Shown: positions 35,894-46,800 of the stretch, in pieces
Numbering within the stretch: position 1 is the stretch's first letter
Layout of the letters: every line of letters begins with the position of its first letter
NCBI RefSeq assembly: GCF_949628265.1
Contig: NC_088789.1
Span: 3,162,001 to 3,226,000, forward strand
Direction: 5' to 3'
DNA length: 64,000 nt
Source of the DNA: Cloeon dipterum
Lineage: Eukaryota; Arthropoda; Insecta; Ephemeroptera; Baetidae
Program-made: the position numbers and the translations under genes
Notes under the pieces: model-generated
The model's input: only the letters and a program-made list of their open reading frames with translations
The model's database searches: none
What the model was told of the DNA's origin: nothing

Positions 35894-38800
35894 CAAAAAA
35901 CATGCTCCATGCCCCGCCTGCTACCCCTGCGTCCAAATTTTGAAACCGTGTTTTGACCGACGCAATATTTTTATTTTTCGATTTATCAACACACAAAATA
36001 AATTAAGTCTAATAATTGTAAGCTTGGTCTTCAATAGCTAACTATTATTTAAAAAGATTTCAGTCTAACAATTGTCATCATCATCTGAATATAAATATTT
36101 TGAAATGAAATAATTTTCAAATTTTCCCCGCCCTTTATTGAATTATTCAAAGCCGGTGCTGGCATGAGTAATCAAGCCAGAATGATTTTGATGCGCATAA
36201 TTGATGCACACAACACATTTGCCGGTGCGCAATCGTGGACGGGTCGACGGTTTCAAAGTATGGCCTGCTCTTCGCCCACAGCCCATTCATTTTTCAGGCT
36301 GCCGCTCGGGTCTCTCGCTGACATCAAACAACAAAACACGCTGCAGCAGACTTAATGCCCTTGCCTTCTTTTTTAAATCACAGCTGCCAGCTTTTTGGTT
36401 GCTATTTTTTTAGATTAACAGGCCGGCGTGACGTTAATTTACTTCAAATTGTGCGAAAACAGCATCAATTGCACAACAGAGGCATTTGTCACCGTCGAGT
36501 TTTTCAGCTGCTCCTATTTTTCGTTGGGAAACGCTCTCTGCCACTGCTGTCCTCAGAGGATCAAACAAAATTTCAAGTTTTGTTATTCGTGCAGAGTTTG
36601 TTTGAGATTTGATTCTATGTTTTTTCTTAAACAAAATCCCTCGACAAAACCATCCTTATTTTCATAAATTTAGAGTTACATAAAAAATATCGCACATGCT
36701 GAAGTAATTTCCGTTTGCAGCAGCGGTCAAACATTATAAAAAGCTCCTTTTGCAATAGTGTATTTTGGGAGTCAAGAGTCGTTAAGGCCAAAGGGCATAA
36801 GGCCAAAAGGGCGGAACACGAAATTAAAGTATGTCGAGCAGATAACCTAAATTCACGCGAATTCGATCATCTGATGATATCACTTTTCTTTTTATTTGAA
36901 TTTGTTAATTATTGTGTTTATTTGCTCTATGCGTATTTACAATTTCGTCAACAAGATATATTAAAACATTACATTAAAAAAGGTGTGTTTACACAAATAT
37001 TTGTTTGCGTTGTCAGTTTTGTATTATCAAAACCTAAACATCTGTTTAATAATTTATGATATTTATAACAATATATAATTTACAAAAATATATACGTGAA
37101 AACTGCAGTGAGATCTCATTGTCAGGTTGACTTATTCCAGAATGTAATCGAGTTCATTGGAGCCATTGGAGCCATGAGCAAATTATTCACGGGAATACTG
37201 ATCAATATTCCCGCACCTGAAAATCACTTGCAATTCAAGCTTGCCTCTCCAAATAAAACAACTCGATGGTGGACACTGTACGTAATCAAATTGCAAATTG
37301 CGCGCACACACAGAATACAGAATGCTCATCGAGAGAATGAATAAAAAAGTGCCAATATACCAAGCGCGTACCCACGCCCCAAAGTAATATGCAAAAACAC
37401 GCGCACCAGCATGCATACACATCGGTGCCGCGCAAACCGTGAGGGATGAATAATGCATCCAACCCCTGCTCGCGCCGAATAAATTGTGTGAAGAGATTTT
37501 GACAAAATTTGAAAACATTCCGGTGTCATCAGTAAATATCAAAAAAAAAATAATAATAAAAAATAAAAAAATACGAAATATCGGTGGGAGATAGAAGACT
37601 TTTCACGTTTACGGCACTGCGTTCTTTAGTCTTGATTTTTCTGGTTTAATTTTTAGCAGTTTAGACTCAGAAGATGCTGCACATCTTTTTGTAAATTTTT
37701 CTCATGGAGTAATCGTTTTTGCAATTTCTGTGTTAATTGTATAGTGGCTTCTTTTATTGAATTGTATCAGTTTATCAATTTGCAATATTTAAATTAGGCT
37801 TAAATCTCGATATTTCGAACAGTAATCTAGTAACCAGACAATCTGAACTTTAAATTCATTTTTATCCACATTTTTGTTACTGCTGATAAGCCTCTGATAG
37901 TTTCTTGTCATTCGTATGTGATATGTGATTCTTGTGGAACGAATTCTTTTGAAATATTTCATTTGGTGTATTCGGCTCTTTGCTAAACAAGTTGATCAAA
38001 CAATTTCTTTGGGGCTATGAAATCTCCACATTTTTCGTCAGGAAACAGACGAATATTCTAACAATAATATTTTGGAGCGTATATATACTGGTTTGGGTTA
38101 GTTTGTCAGTCAATCTAGAAGGTTTTTTTAATCTCATGCAGTGTAAGTTTCATGCCTAATTGAAATTTTGCAATAGAGTGTTTTTTAACTATTTATTTTG
38201 ATTTATATTTAGTTCGGGAATAGAAACTGATTAACTTAAATATTTTAAAGTTAGAATAATTGGAATAATTTTGAATTTGTTAATTATACATCTTTCTGTC
38301 AATAAGAATTGGTTTATTTTACAACTCTTTTTTACTTTTGTGTTCCATAAAAAGGGGTCAATAAAGTTTTCAATTTTTAATGAGTTGTCTGGTTGAGCGA
38401 TAAAAAATATACAAGAAACAGCAATAAACTTTTTGCGGGGGTTTTTGTTTTTATGTTGGTCTTATGACTGCAACGAAACCAATCCTTTGTCGTGGTTAAA
38501 CTTTCATTTTATCTGAAAAACTAACAAAAAATATTTTGGTAGTGTCCTGAATTTAAAAAAAATTAAATCCAGGGGAAAAAGACCATTTTTTACATCAAAG
38601 GACTTTAATTGGTTTATATCTTAAGAAACAAAAGGTTCTAAAAAAGGTATTAATTTCAGATCCCTTAAAAATCGTTTTTAATTCATTTTATAAGATTTGA
38701 TTCCTTTCAGACCTCTAGAAACATTACATTTTTTTCGAAAACAAAAACTCTGTGTCATCTGTCTCGTTAAAAATCCCTCACAAATTATTATTTTTGTACA

Positions 38801-39217
38801 GATTACTCATCCCCGGTCGAATTGATTCCTAGCATAGGGCACGCATGTTTAATTAATTAATAATAATTGTGGTTCGTGTGGAGCACGCATGCATACATGT
38901 GGGAATAGCGTTGCAGTATGCGGCGTAATTAACGCATTGAAATGCCGCAGGTGGCGAGCTCCAGCGGCGAGCGGGGCCGAGAAATCCGGCGCCGCGTGCG
39001 GGTGACGACGACAACGACGCCGGTGCCGTCGGCGACGGCGTCCGAGTCGGTCGTCAACGACGACAAGCAGATATGCGAGGGCGAGCCCGGCTGCGAGTGG
39101 AGCTGCAACCGGGACCAGCCGGACCCCAACACCAACTGCATGTGCTCGTGCGCGGCGCCTGACCCGCCCAAGGAGGACCACCAGTCCAGCTACGACGGCT
39201 CCTACTTCGGCAAGTGA
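34393..39217 (+). CDS. Small secreted Cys-rich protein, 102 residues, two exons
   Basis: Exon 1 is 34393-34434 and exon 2 is 38951-39217. The donor is V|GTGAGT and the acceptor ATGCCGCAG; both are phase 0, giving 103 codons with the TAG-type region replaced by TGA at the end. Exon 1 (MAPRLLLALLLFTV) is nearly all signal peptide; the ATG has a good context (CGCCATGG). The mature part has a basic segment (GREIRRRVRV), a Thr run, then six cysteines spaced C-x5-C-x3-C-x10-C-x-C-x-C, and a polar tail ending SYFGK. The IRRR site could be cut by furin-like proteases, releasing the Cys-rich peptide; that is inference. The family is not recognised. AATAAA is at 39456-39461. The exon pairing rests on phase, splice quality and the secretion signal. 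Confidence 0.68.
34435..38950 (+). other. 4.5-kb intron of the Cys-rich secreted protein gene
   Basis: It holds GC-rich sequence near its start, a GGGC run at about 35549-35568, and the (GA)n tract at 35848-35892, then a long AT-rich half. No internal exon with two usable splice sites was found. Confidence 0.55.
35848..35892. repeat. (GA)n microsatellite, tract 3
   Basis: About 22 uninterrupted GA units, the longest of three in the window, 1.4 kb downstream of the promoter of the Cys-rich gene and inside its intron. Confidence 0.92.
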
Positions 39218-39455
39218 GCCAAACGGACACACGACGTACGCATTCCTACAACGAGACCAGCAAGCTTTGTCGAAACAACACGCCCTTTCGGACTTTGCCA
39301 GCCTACAAATGACCTGTCCTGACATCGTATGATTACACGCATTAGGCCTAAGTGCGGTCCTAATTTTACTTTTGTTGTTGATTTTTTTTTTACTAAGGAG
39401 GAAAATGTGCTGCATCAAAATGCGATTCCGTGTACACGCCTGCAGGCAGGTTGTA

Positions 39456-39461
39456 AATAAA
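39456..39461 (+). terminator. Polyadenylation signal of the Cys-rich secreted protein gene
   Basis: AATAAA lies about 240 bases after the stop codon at 39217; the first good hexamer downstream. Confidence 0.6.
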
Positions 39462-39469
39462 TTTGATAA

Positions 39470-41200
39470 CGGCATGAATATTTAGCGTAAATGAATATAT
39501 GAATGAAAATTAGCAGTTTTATCGACCCGAATCATAGTTTTCGTTCAAACCTTTGCAGACCAGCCTGTCAAGTCGGCATGCACCCCTCGTAATGTTAAGG
39601 TACGGTGCTGAATTTTGGTTTAAAAATTTTGTTATGTGTGATTTAAGGGAAGCGCAATAATGATTTAAAGCGTAGCATATTTTCTTTGGCCTCCGAGCCA
39701 TGCTGGTTGGGCCGATGTTCTGGCAAAATCCTCGACGGCGAGACGTGGAAAATTACGTGTAGAATGGGACTCTTAGCGAAGCAGACGAGAGGTGAGGATG
39801 GGTGCTACCGACCAATATATTTAGCAAACTTTGAATCCACCCCCAGCAAAGTGTTCAGCAATCTACCCTGATGCATAATTTTAAAAATTGCGAGCCATTG
39901 TATTACAAAAAGAGTTGAATCAGAGGACGAAAAATAAAATTGAATCCCCGTTAATCCATCGAAACACACGCCGAATTACCTGAATTGAACAACTCTGCAA
40001 ATTTGAATCCAGCCCCATTCGCTTTTCGGTGAATTTAATACAAACAAACTCTATGGTTTCACGTAGTTGATTGGAAGAAGTTGAACACGGTTCTTTTCTA
40101 AAACGAAAAATGTGACAAGCATTAATGGTTAAAAAGGCATCAAATATTTTGTTAATATATCATATTAGAAGTGATACTAAATGGTAAATTATTAAACAGA
40201 TACACTTAGGCGCGCGCGATTAAATAAAATAAAGTTCTGAATCATATGGCATTTAGGTGCGTAGTGTAGCCGCAAAATCACACTCTATCTGCTGTATCTA
40301 AAGTTTTTAGTCATCGGTTGACCTTTTCCATACAAAAAGGCCTATGCAAGCTTATTTTTAATAAATAAGAGGCGAACGCTATATAATAATAATTGCTGAT
40401 ATTATGGTATCAAGATTTTTTGCGTGCGATTTTGTATCGAGTTGAGGTGAGGTTGTTTTAATTGTGCGGGAGAAATAAATATGACCTTGGAGTGGTAAAG
40501 AAGAGAATGCTGCGAATGTAGAATTGGGAATATCAAATAAAACTGAAGGTGCATTACTGCAAAAATGTGGAGTTTTATTTTCTTTCCTAATAACATAATC
40601 GAATTTGAGTGACTGAATTAAAGTAAATGAGTAGAAATGTAAGAAAATTTTTTTTTTTAATTACCAGTTGTACTTTGTATGGCTGACTCACTCAATTACG
40701 ATGACAAATGGCTAAAAAATAATTCAAGAAAAAAATATATCCCGTTCTCTTACCATTGTATTTGTTGCTTCGGCCCCTTATTATTATTATTCCACTTTTT
40801 ATTAAAGTAGAACAAAAACAGCTGCATAGATCAATATAAAACAGAGAGCAAGTGATAAAATATTGCGAAACCACGTTACTCACTCTTCCTTGCGACAGTA
40901 ACTCTCTCTTACAAAACTTTGCAATTCAAAAATAATTTAAACCTCGTATTCCTTCATAATTTGAAATTTTTGAAAAATTCTTATTCTTGAAAGAGTAAAA
41001 AATAACGAAATTTAAAAATTCTTTGATCAACTGACGCTTATTATAGTTAGCTGAAGAGGAAACCCCTTCTCATAGCAAGTTTAAAAAGTGCCTCGTGTGT
41101 AGCTTGATAATGTGATATAGTCGCATCTCCTTTTGTCCGTCTACCCCTGAAGGGTACTCCGAGTTTCACGGAAGCTGATGCGCCTGAGTGCGAAATCTCG
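39470..41200. other. Intergenic stretch
   Basis: AT-rich; no supported feature on either strand. Confidence 0.45.
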
Positions 41201-41250
41201 TTCTACTCCGATTCTGCGGTGTGTATCGCTGAACTTGAACAAGCTGCTCG

Positions 41251-41485
41251 TCAGTCGTTTCCTGCGCAAGTAGTTAAGTGTCACTCGGGCGTCTTCTTAA
41301 ACTTCCGAAATTTGCAACACCTACGTGCCGGAGACGCGAGAGCAACCCCCGCCCGCGCGGAAGCTCAACAAGCTCTGCTCAAGTGAACTGAATAGAAGGC
41401 AACAACGGAGGGGGCGCGAGAGACGGCACGACGCTGCTGCTTGCGACACACACATCGCGAACAGCACAACCTAAACACCGCCCAG
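41251..41485 (+). promoter_or_regulatory. Probable orphan 5' untranslated exon and promoter
   Basis: TCAGTC at 41251-41256 fits an arthropod initiator. The following 230 bases are GC-rich, free of T runs and end in a donor CCCAG|GTAGGC after 41485. No ATG in it opens a long frame. A gene on the plus strand would have to continue to the right, where the opposite strand carries the rhomboid gene. I could not find its coding exons; the best candidate for the next exon is at 42327. Confidence 0.4.
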
Positions 41486-43551
41486 GTAGGCCACCGGCTT
41501 TCCTCCCTCGCTCGGCGGCACAGCATCACTCTTGTATTAAACTTGTCGAGTTGAGTCTCGCAAGCTGCTACACTTTAGGATAATGGTGTACACGCGGTGA
41601 TGATCTTTTTCTGTACTATTCGAGCCAGAAAATTATTCCATGTCAAACAAAAAAGTATAAAAAACTATCAGATGACTAGGCTAGCGGAAAAAACAGTAAA
41701 TAAATAATTTCTTTAAGGTATCTGTTTTTTTTGTAAACCAACTAAGCACAAGATTTTAGCTGTGAATTTCAATAAAACAATTTAGGGGAAATCTTTGCAA
41801 TCTGTTTTTATTCTTGGGGTTCAACAGTTCTTGAGATAAAAATAAAAAATTTAAATCACTTTTTACATACACTCAAGATAAAATCACAAACAATTAAATT
41901 ATAAATTTATTGAAATGCTGCACATATATTTTTGAAAGTAAAAAAATTAGGTCTTACAAAAATACGGTGATGGAAAGGCATTTATAAAGGTGAAAATGGA
42001 AGTTAGGCTGCCAGGCTGAGGATTTCATTGTGGATGTGTCAAAATTCAGGCACCTGGCTACCCTGATCAATGGGATCATTTTTAATTTGACATTTTACCC
42101 CTCCATGAATGTTAAAACACTATCGGTAATTGATGCAGTCAGACTTCTTGTAAACATTGAATGATATAACATTTACATACTAATTTTAGTTAAGTCCGAA
42201 CATTTCGACATTCATTTTTCCTTTCCAAGTCTAATAATTGCTGCATGCACCACTTACAATTTATCTTTCTGCTGTGATTATCGGGTGTATCTTATAATTT
42301 AAACTGTTCATATTGTGATAATTTAGATGGATTTGGCCGACGACGGCTGCTTGTACTGTTGCAGGGTTTGTATGTGCATCATTTTTGTTAAAAAGTACAA
42401 GTTTTTGTAAATCACAATATCATACACTTAATGAGTCCCTTGTTAGAACATCACGTTAGAACACTATTAGTTATTTTAGGTGTGAAGGAATAAGCGTTTT
42501 ATTACTGGAAGTGGAGATTAGTGATTGATTAACAGGCATTCCTATAGGATAGGTGCAGTGCAAATTAATGCGGCTCGACGAAACATAAACACTCCAAAGA
42601 ATTTTTTTATCGCTAACAGAAATTTTCTCTATCGTTTGAATTTACGATTATGTGTTATTTTGTCACTGGCCGCGTGCAAAAGCAATAAATTTTGATTGTG
42701 AGTGCTTTTTTGAGCGTGCGTGCTAACAAAATCTATAAAGATTAAAGCTCTCAACTTATTGACAAATATATTGAATAGGAGGCATGAACCTTGGCCTCTC
42801 CTATTGGCCGAGAATTTCTATGTATATATACGAATCGTGAACGATGTGCAGAGAAGCTTGTAATCGTGCGAAGTTGTTTTTTACTTCTTGAAAGGGACTT
42901 ACAACGCAAAGATGACGCTGCCCTGTTGTTAAGAGTCAAACGTTACACAAGGCGTGTTATTTGTACTCTCTTAGTTCATTTGCTCACTCTTAGAATAAAA
43001 ATGCCGACGAAACAACGATAGATAGATAAATCTGCCACTAGGCTCATTACGACAAAACATAAATATTCTTGGTAATGTAGAGATTGTCCCTGTTACAAAA
43101 TGCATTCCTTGTAGAGATAGTGAGTAAAAATGCCGCATTTCTACGTATTTGATTGATGGGGCCGCCAAAAGGTGCACGCAATGTTTTAAGTCTCATCAAG
43201 TGGAAACTTTGATTAATTTCTTATATTTAATATTTTTAAAAAGACTAAAAAGACCAGATAATATGAAACTTAAAAATCACTGGAGGATAATTTTAAAACA
43301 TAATATCGGCCAGGAAAAAGCCGTCAACCAGTTAATAATTTAAAATTTTTAACGCAAGTAAGATTTGACTTAAATCATCATTTCACATTTCTGGCAAACA
43401 GAACCGTTTCTAAAGCAGCATGTAAATAAATATACCATTCTCTCAGTTTTCTAAAAAATAAAAAAAGTCATCGTGTTCCTCGCTTTCCTTTCTCGGCTTC
43501 AAATGACCACGCATGAAAAATCACATTTCAGTTCGGCAGCAAAGGCAGTCT
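41486..43551. other. Non-coding stretch between the orphan leader and the rhomboid 3' end
   Basis: Apart from the tentative exon at 42327, nothing is supported. The left boundary of the rhomboid transcript lies somewhere in the right part; no clear minus-strand AATAAA was found close to the stop. Confidence 0.4.
42327..42365 (+). CDS. Tentative first coding exon downstream of the orphan leader
   Basis: TGATAATTTAG precedes an ATG and the frame reads MDLADDGCLYCCR to a weak donor (AGG|GTTTGT). If it is not spliced the frame stops 14 codons later. The Cys-rich start resembles a palmitoylated N-terminus. This is weak evidence, and no continuation was found. Confidence 0.2.
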
Positions 43552-43899
43552 TCAGTTCGGCCTCCACATGTTTGCGGCGGCCGCTGCGGTGAGGAGGCCA
43601 GCGAGCAGGACGGCCGCAGCGCACCTGATGGCCGCCGTCAGGGTCTTGCGTTCGGCCGCCTTGGGCGCGGCGTTCAAGGGAAGCGTAGCCGACTGTCCAA
43701 GCGGCGTCTCCGGTTCGGTGAAGACGAGCAGGCCCACCAGCAGGCCCACGACGGCCCCGCCGGTGTGCGCGGCCCAGCCCACGCGGGGACTCGTGTTGCC
43801 CAGCAGGAAGTGGTGGTACAGCGAAAAGGCCACGTCGGCCAAACACAGCACGCAGACGGCGAACGCCCGAGCCAGCCGGTACTTAAGCGTCGGGAAGCT
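43552..43899 (-). CDS. Rhomboid last exon: catalytic histidine and C-terminal helices
   Basis: The minus-strand acceptor TTTCCAG ends at 43900 and the stop TGA is at 43554-43552. The exon encodes a hydrophobic helix (FAVCVLCLADVAFSLY), the catalytic His helix (AAHTGGAVVGLLVGLLVF), a polar loop, and a final Ala/Leu-rich helix. It is GC-rich and starts in phase 0. Confidence 0.88.
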   Translation of the reverse strand, partial: SFPTLKYRLARAFAVCVLCLADVAFSLYHHFLLGNTSPRVGWAAHTGGAVVGLLVGLLVFTEPETPLGQSATLPLNAAPKAAERKTLTAAIRCAAAVLLAGLLTAAAAANMWRPN

Positions 43900-46800
43900 C
43901 TGGAAACACAACATTTTCGGTTATCTTTGAGCCCTCAAATTAATTCAAATAAATATTGGTTTAAGCCTACTCTCTGCTTTGCCAATTAAATCCGTTTCCA
44001 AGATAAATATTCAGCTCTGATATACGAAAGTTAAATATGTTCAGTGTTTATTTTGATAGAAATACGTATCGTAAAAATACCTACATCTGTTAAAAAGAAT
44101 TTATGGGAGGGAACTCATGTTGAATTTATCCTTGCTTAAATTAAAAAATTACCCTGGGGGCTGTGGTGATGCCGGAATTTACATTGTGGTGGATCATTCT
44201 ATTACACGAATATATAGAGCCTAAAATATTTCGTAAATCAACTTTATTTTAGCAGGTACTTGCTGCCTGTTGTAAGTGGAGGTTCATTTTGCACAAAGAA
44301 TAATTTACCGCAACGATGAATTGGATTATTTATACGAGATGAATTGAAATCAGAAATGAAATCAAGGTGAGCGCTGTAAATTTCCAGGAAAATTGGCCAA
44401 ATCAGAGGACATTGATTGCTTTTGTATCGTTTTTTGATTGACTACATTTTTTGTTTGTAAAGGTTGCGAGATTCTCTCACAGAATCAAACCAATTGATTA
44501 CTCTTTCAAAGCAAAACTTGATTGCTGAACTCTCTCTAAAAACAATTTATTCCTTTCAGTGCAAAAGCTTCACATACAGCTAACCATTTGCCAAAAGTTC
44601 GCGTTATTTTCAGTTTCTCTTGCTCATCATCGGTTTGCTGGGAAATTTATTTTATCAACGGAATAAAAATTAAATGATTATTATGCCCGTTTTTTAAAAG
44701 GAAAATAAGTAAATCTCATTTTTGACCTAACCTAATTCTTCTTAACGGACATATTTAGGAGTCTGTATAGTCTCTACAGCGAATAAACTTGAAGATTCGA
44801 GCGAAATCGGAATTTCCGGAATTTGCTGTCCGTAATAAATGTTTTAGCGTTGGTCTTATTAATGTTTTAGCAACTAGTAATGATGTAACAAATTACTGAT
44901 CCCCCGCAATGTCCAGCACTAATTTATTTTTTAACTAAAAATTTAAAAAATTGCTTCTGACTCCAATATACCATTTAAAAGGGTAAATATTTTTATACTA
45001 ATATAATCAGTTCATTCAATGCCTACATTGAACCCAACGCATACATAGTTAAAAGAAAAAAAGAAGATAAAAACACTTGGAGTGCGTGTTTTCTGCGTTT
45101 TAATTCATTGCAGCAACAAACGGCTGCGATAACTACGCACATGGTCGTCTGAAGGACTTTCCCTGTTAAGCAGAATTGAATTTTTTCCAAGAAAAAATAT
45201 CAGCTAAGCATTTTTTTCCCGCTTTCAAATCGCCGCTCGTTCATTGCCTAGCGCACGCGAAGGATGCTGGATGACTATTCACGCACTCGAGTGGATTCCA
45301 CGATAAGCGAGGAGGAATGTGGGGGCAATAGGTCGCCCTCCCGATCAATGACGTTATTGATAAGTAAAATTCGTCGGCTGATTGAATATTTTGGCCCACA
45401 AACCAATTTACGGAACATGCAAGGGATGCGAAAGTGGTGACGTGTACTCACGAGGATGATGTTGGCCATCTGCGAGGTCAAAAGGGCGTAGACTCCGGCC
45501 GAGGCACCCACCAGAAACAAATCGGGCGCCAGCACCGACGTGCTCAAAGAACCTGCCAAATTGGACCATCTCTACTTAGAATAAAATTTTTGCCGATAAC
45601 AAGCGCTTGCAGACTTTGCCTTTTGATCAAAGGCAATTCGAGCCGGCACGCGAAACGGCTGCGTGTGATATTAGATATTTGGCGGGCAAACACATGTACG
45701 AATTCCCGAACCGACATGAGTGGCCGGTCGTTTGTGAAATTGGCTTGGCCTAAATATTCAAATAACGAATCTGCAGAGTTATACTGACCAGCTAATCCTC
45801 CGCCGAAGTAGACGAGGGCAGTCCGCGACCACTTCTGCTCCCACTCAAGGGGGACGGCCAGCACTAATTGAATCACAATGTTGAGGGCCGCGTGGGCCGC
45901 GCCCTGGTGCAACAGCATGTAGCTCAGGAAGCGCCAGACCTCTTTCCGCCGCCGAGGGTCGTACACCAACGCCTCGTGCAGCCAACTCTCCACCTGAGCA
46001 TCTATACTACACGCCAATGGGACCGAAATCTGAAATCAATCAATTAAACCTTCAGTCTTTTCGACGTTCGACTAAATAATTTTACTTTTTAGTCAGTTTG
46101 ATCATTTTTATGAATTAAGTCAATTTTACTGATCTATTTTACTTGGATAATTTAAAACCGGATAATTTTAACTAAAACAGACTTAAAACTCCTTTTAGAG
46201 CATCAAGGGTTGAGTCAATTTTCTCAATATTATCGTGGGGGTAAATATTTTAAATTAACATTTTTAAACGACCTTCTCCGTGATAGGGTTCTTTAAGCTA
46301 TATAATTCTTTAAATTCGAGTTACATAATAAAATATCTTCCTGAAAGATACTAAAAAATCGCAGGCCAAAATGTTTCGTTGAAATCAATTTGTATAAAGA
46401 CAGCCTGTTCCCATTATAGCGCTGATTATTGAAATAAATGTTAAATTGTGTGTAGGTCGTTGTGAGGCGAGTGGTTAGATTAGTGGTTAAATTCCGCAAC
46501 TATTTTAACCGTGCCTATTCAGCGAATTGTTAGCTAATGCTACAAAATGCATAATTCATGTGATTTTTTATTTTCAATTTTACGAAGGATGTGATGAGTT
46601 TAGTTAGGTGATTTAATGTATACCCCAAATAAGAGAATCACCGTTTTATGCAATTTATTCTCTTCTTTTTTACGTCGACTTTTTCATAGTAGGTTAAATC
46701 ATTACAGCTTCCAACGCCAGAGATCGATATCTTCATTTTCAGCCTAAATGTCGATTCCAATTTAGCCGTGCGCTGGTGGTCCAGTATAATTTCCACATAT

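Noticed and set aside
36422..36667. Cys-rich plus-strand frame (nine cysteines) following an acceptor-like TTAACAG, in the intron of the Cys-rich gene
   Set aside because: It enters in the right phase (0), but no usable phase-0 donor follows before the stop and codon use is AT-rich. It could not be joined to the exon at 38951.
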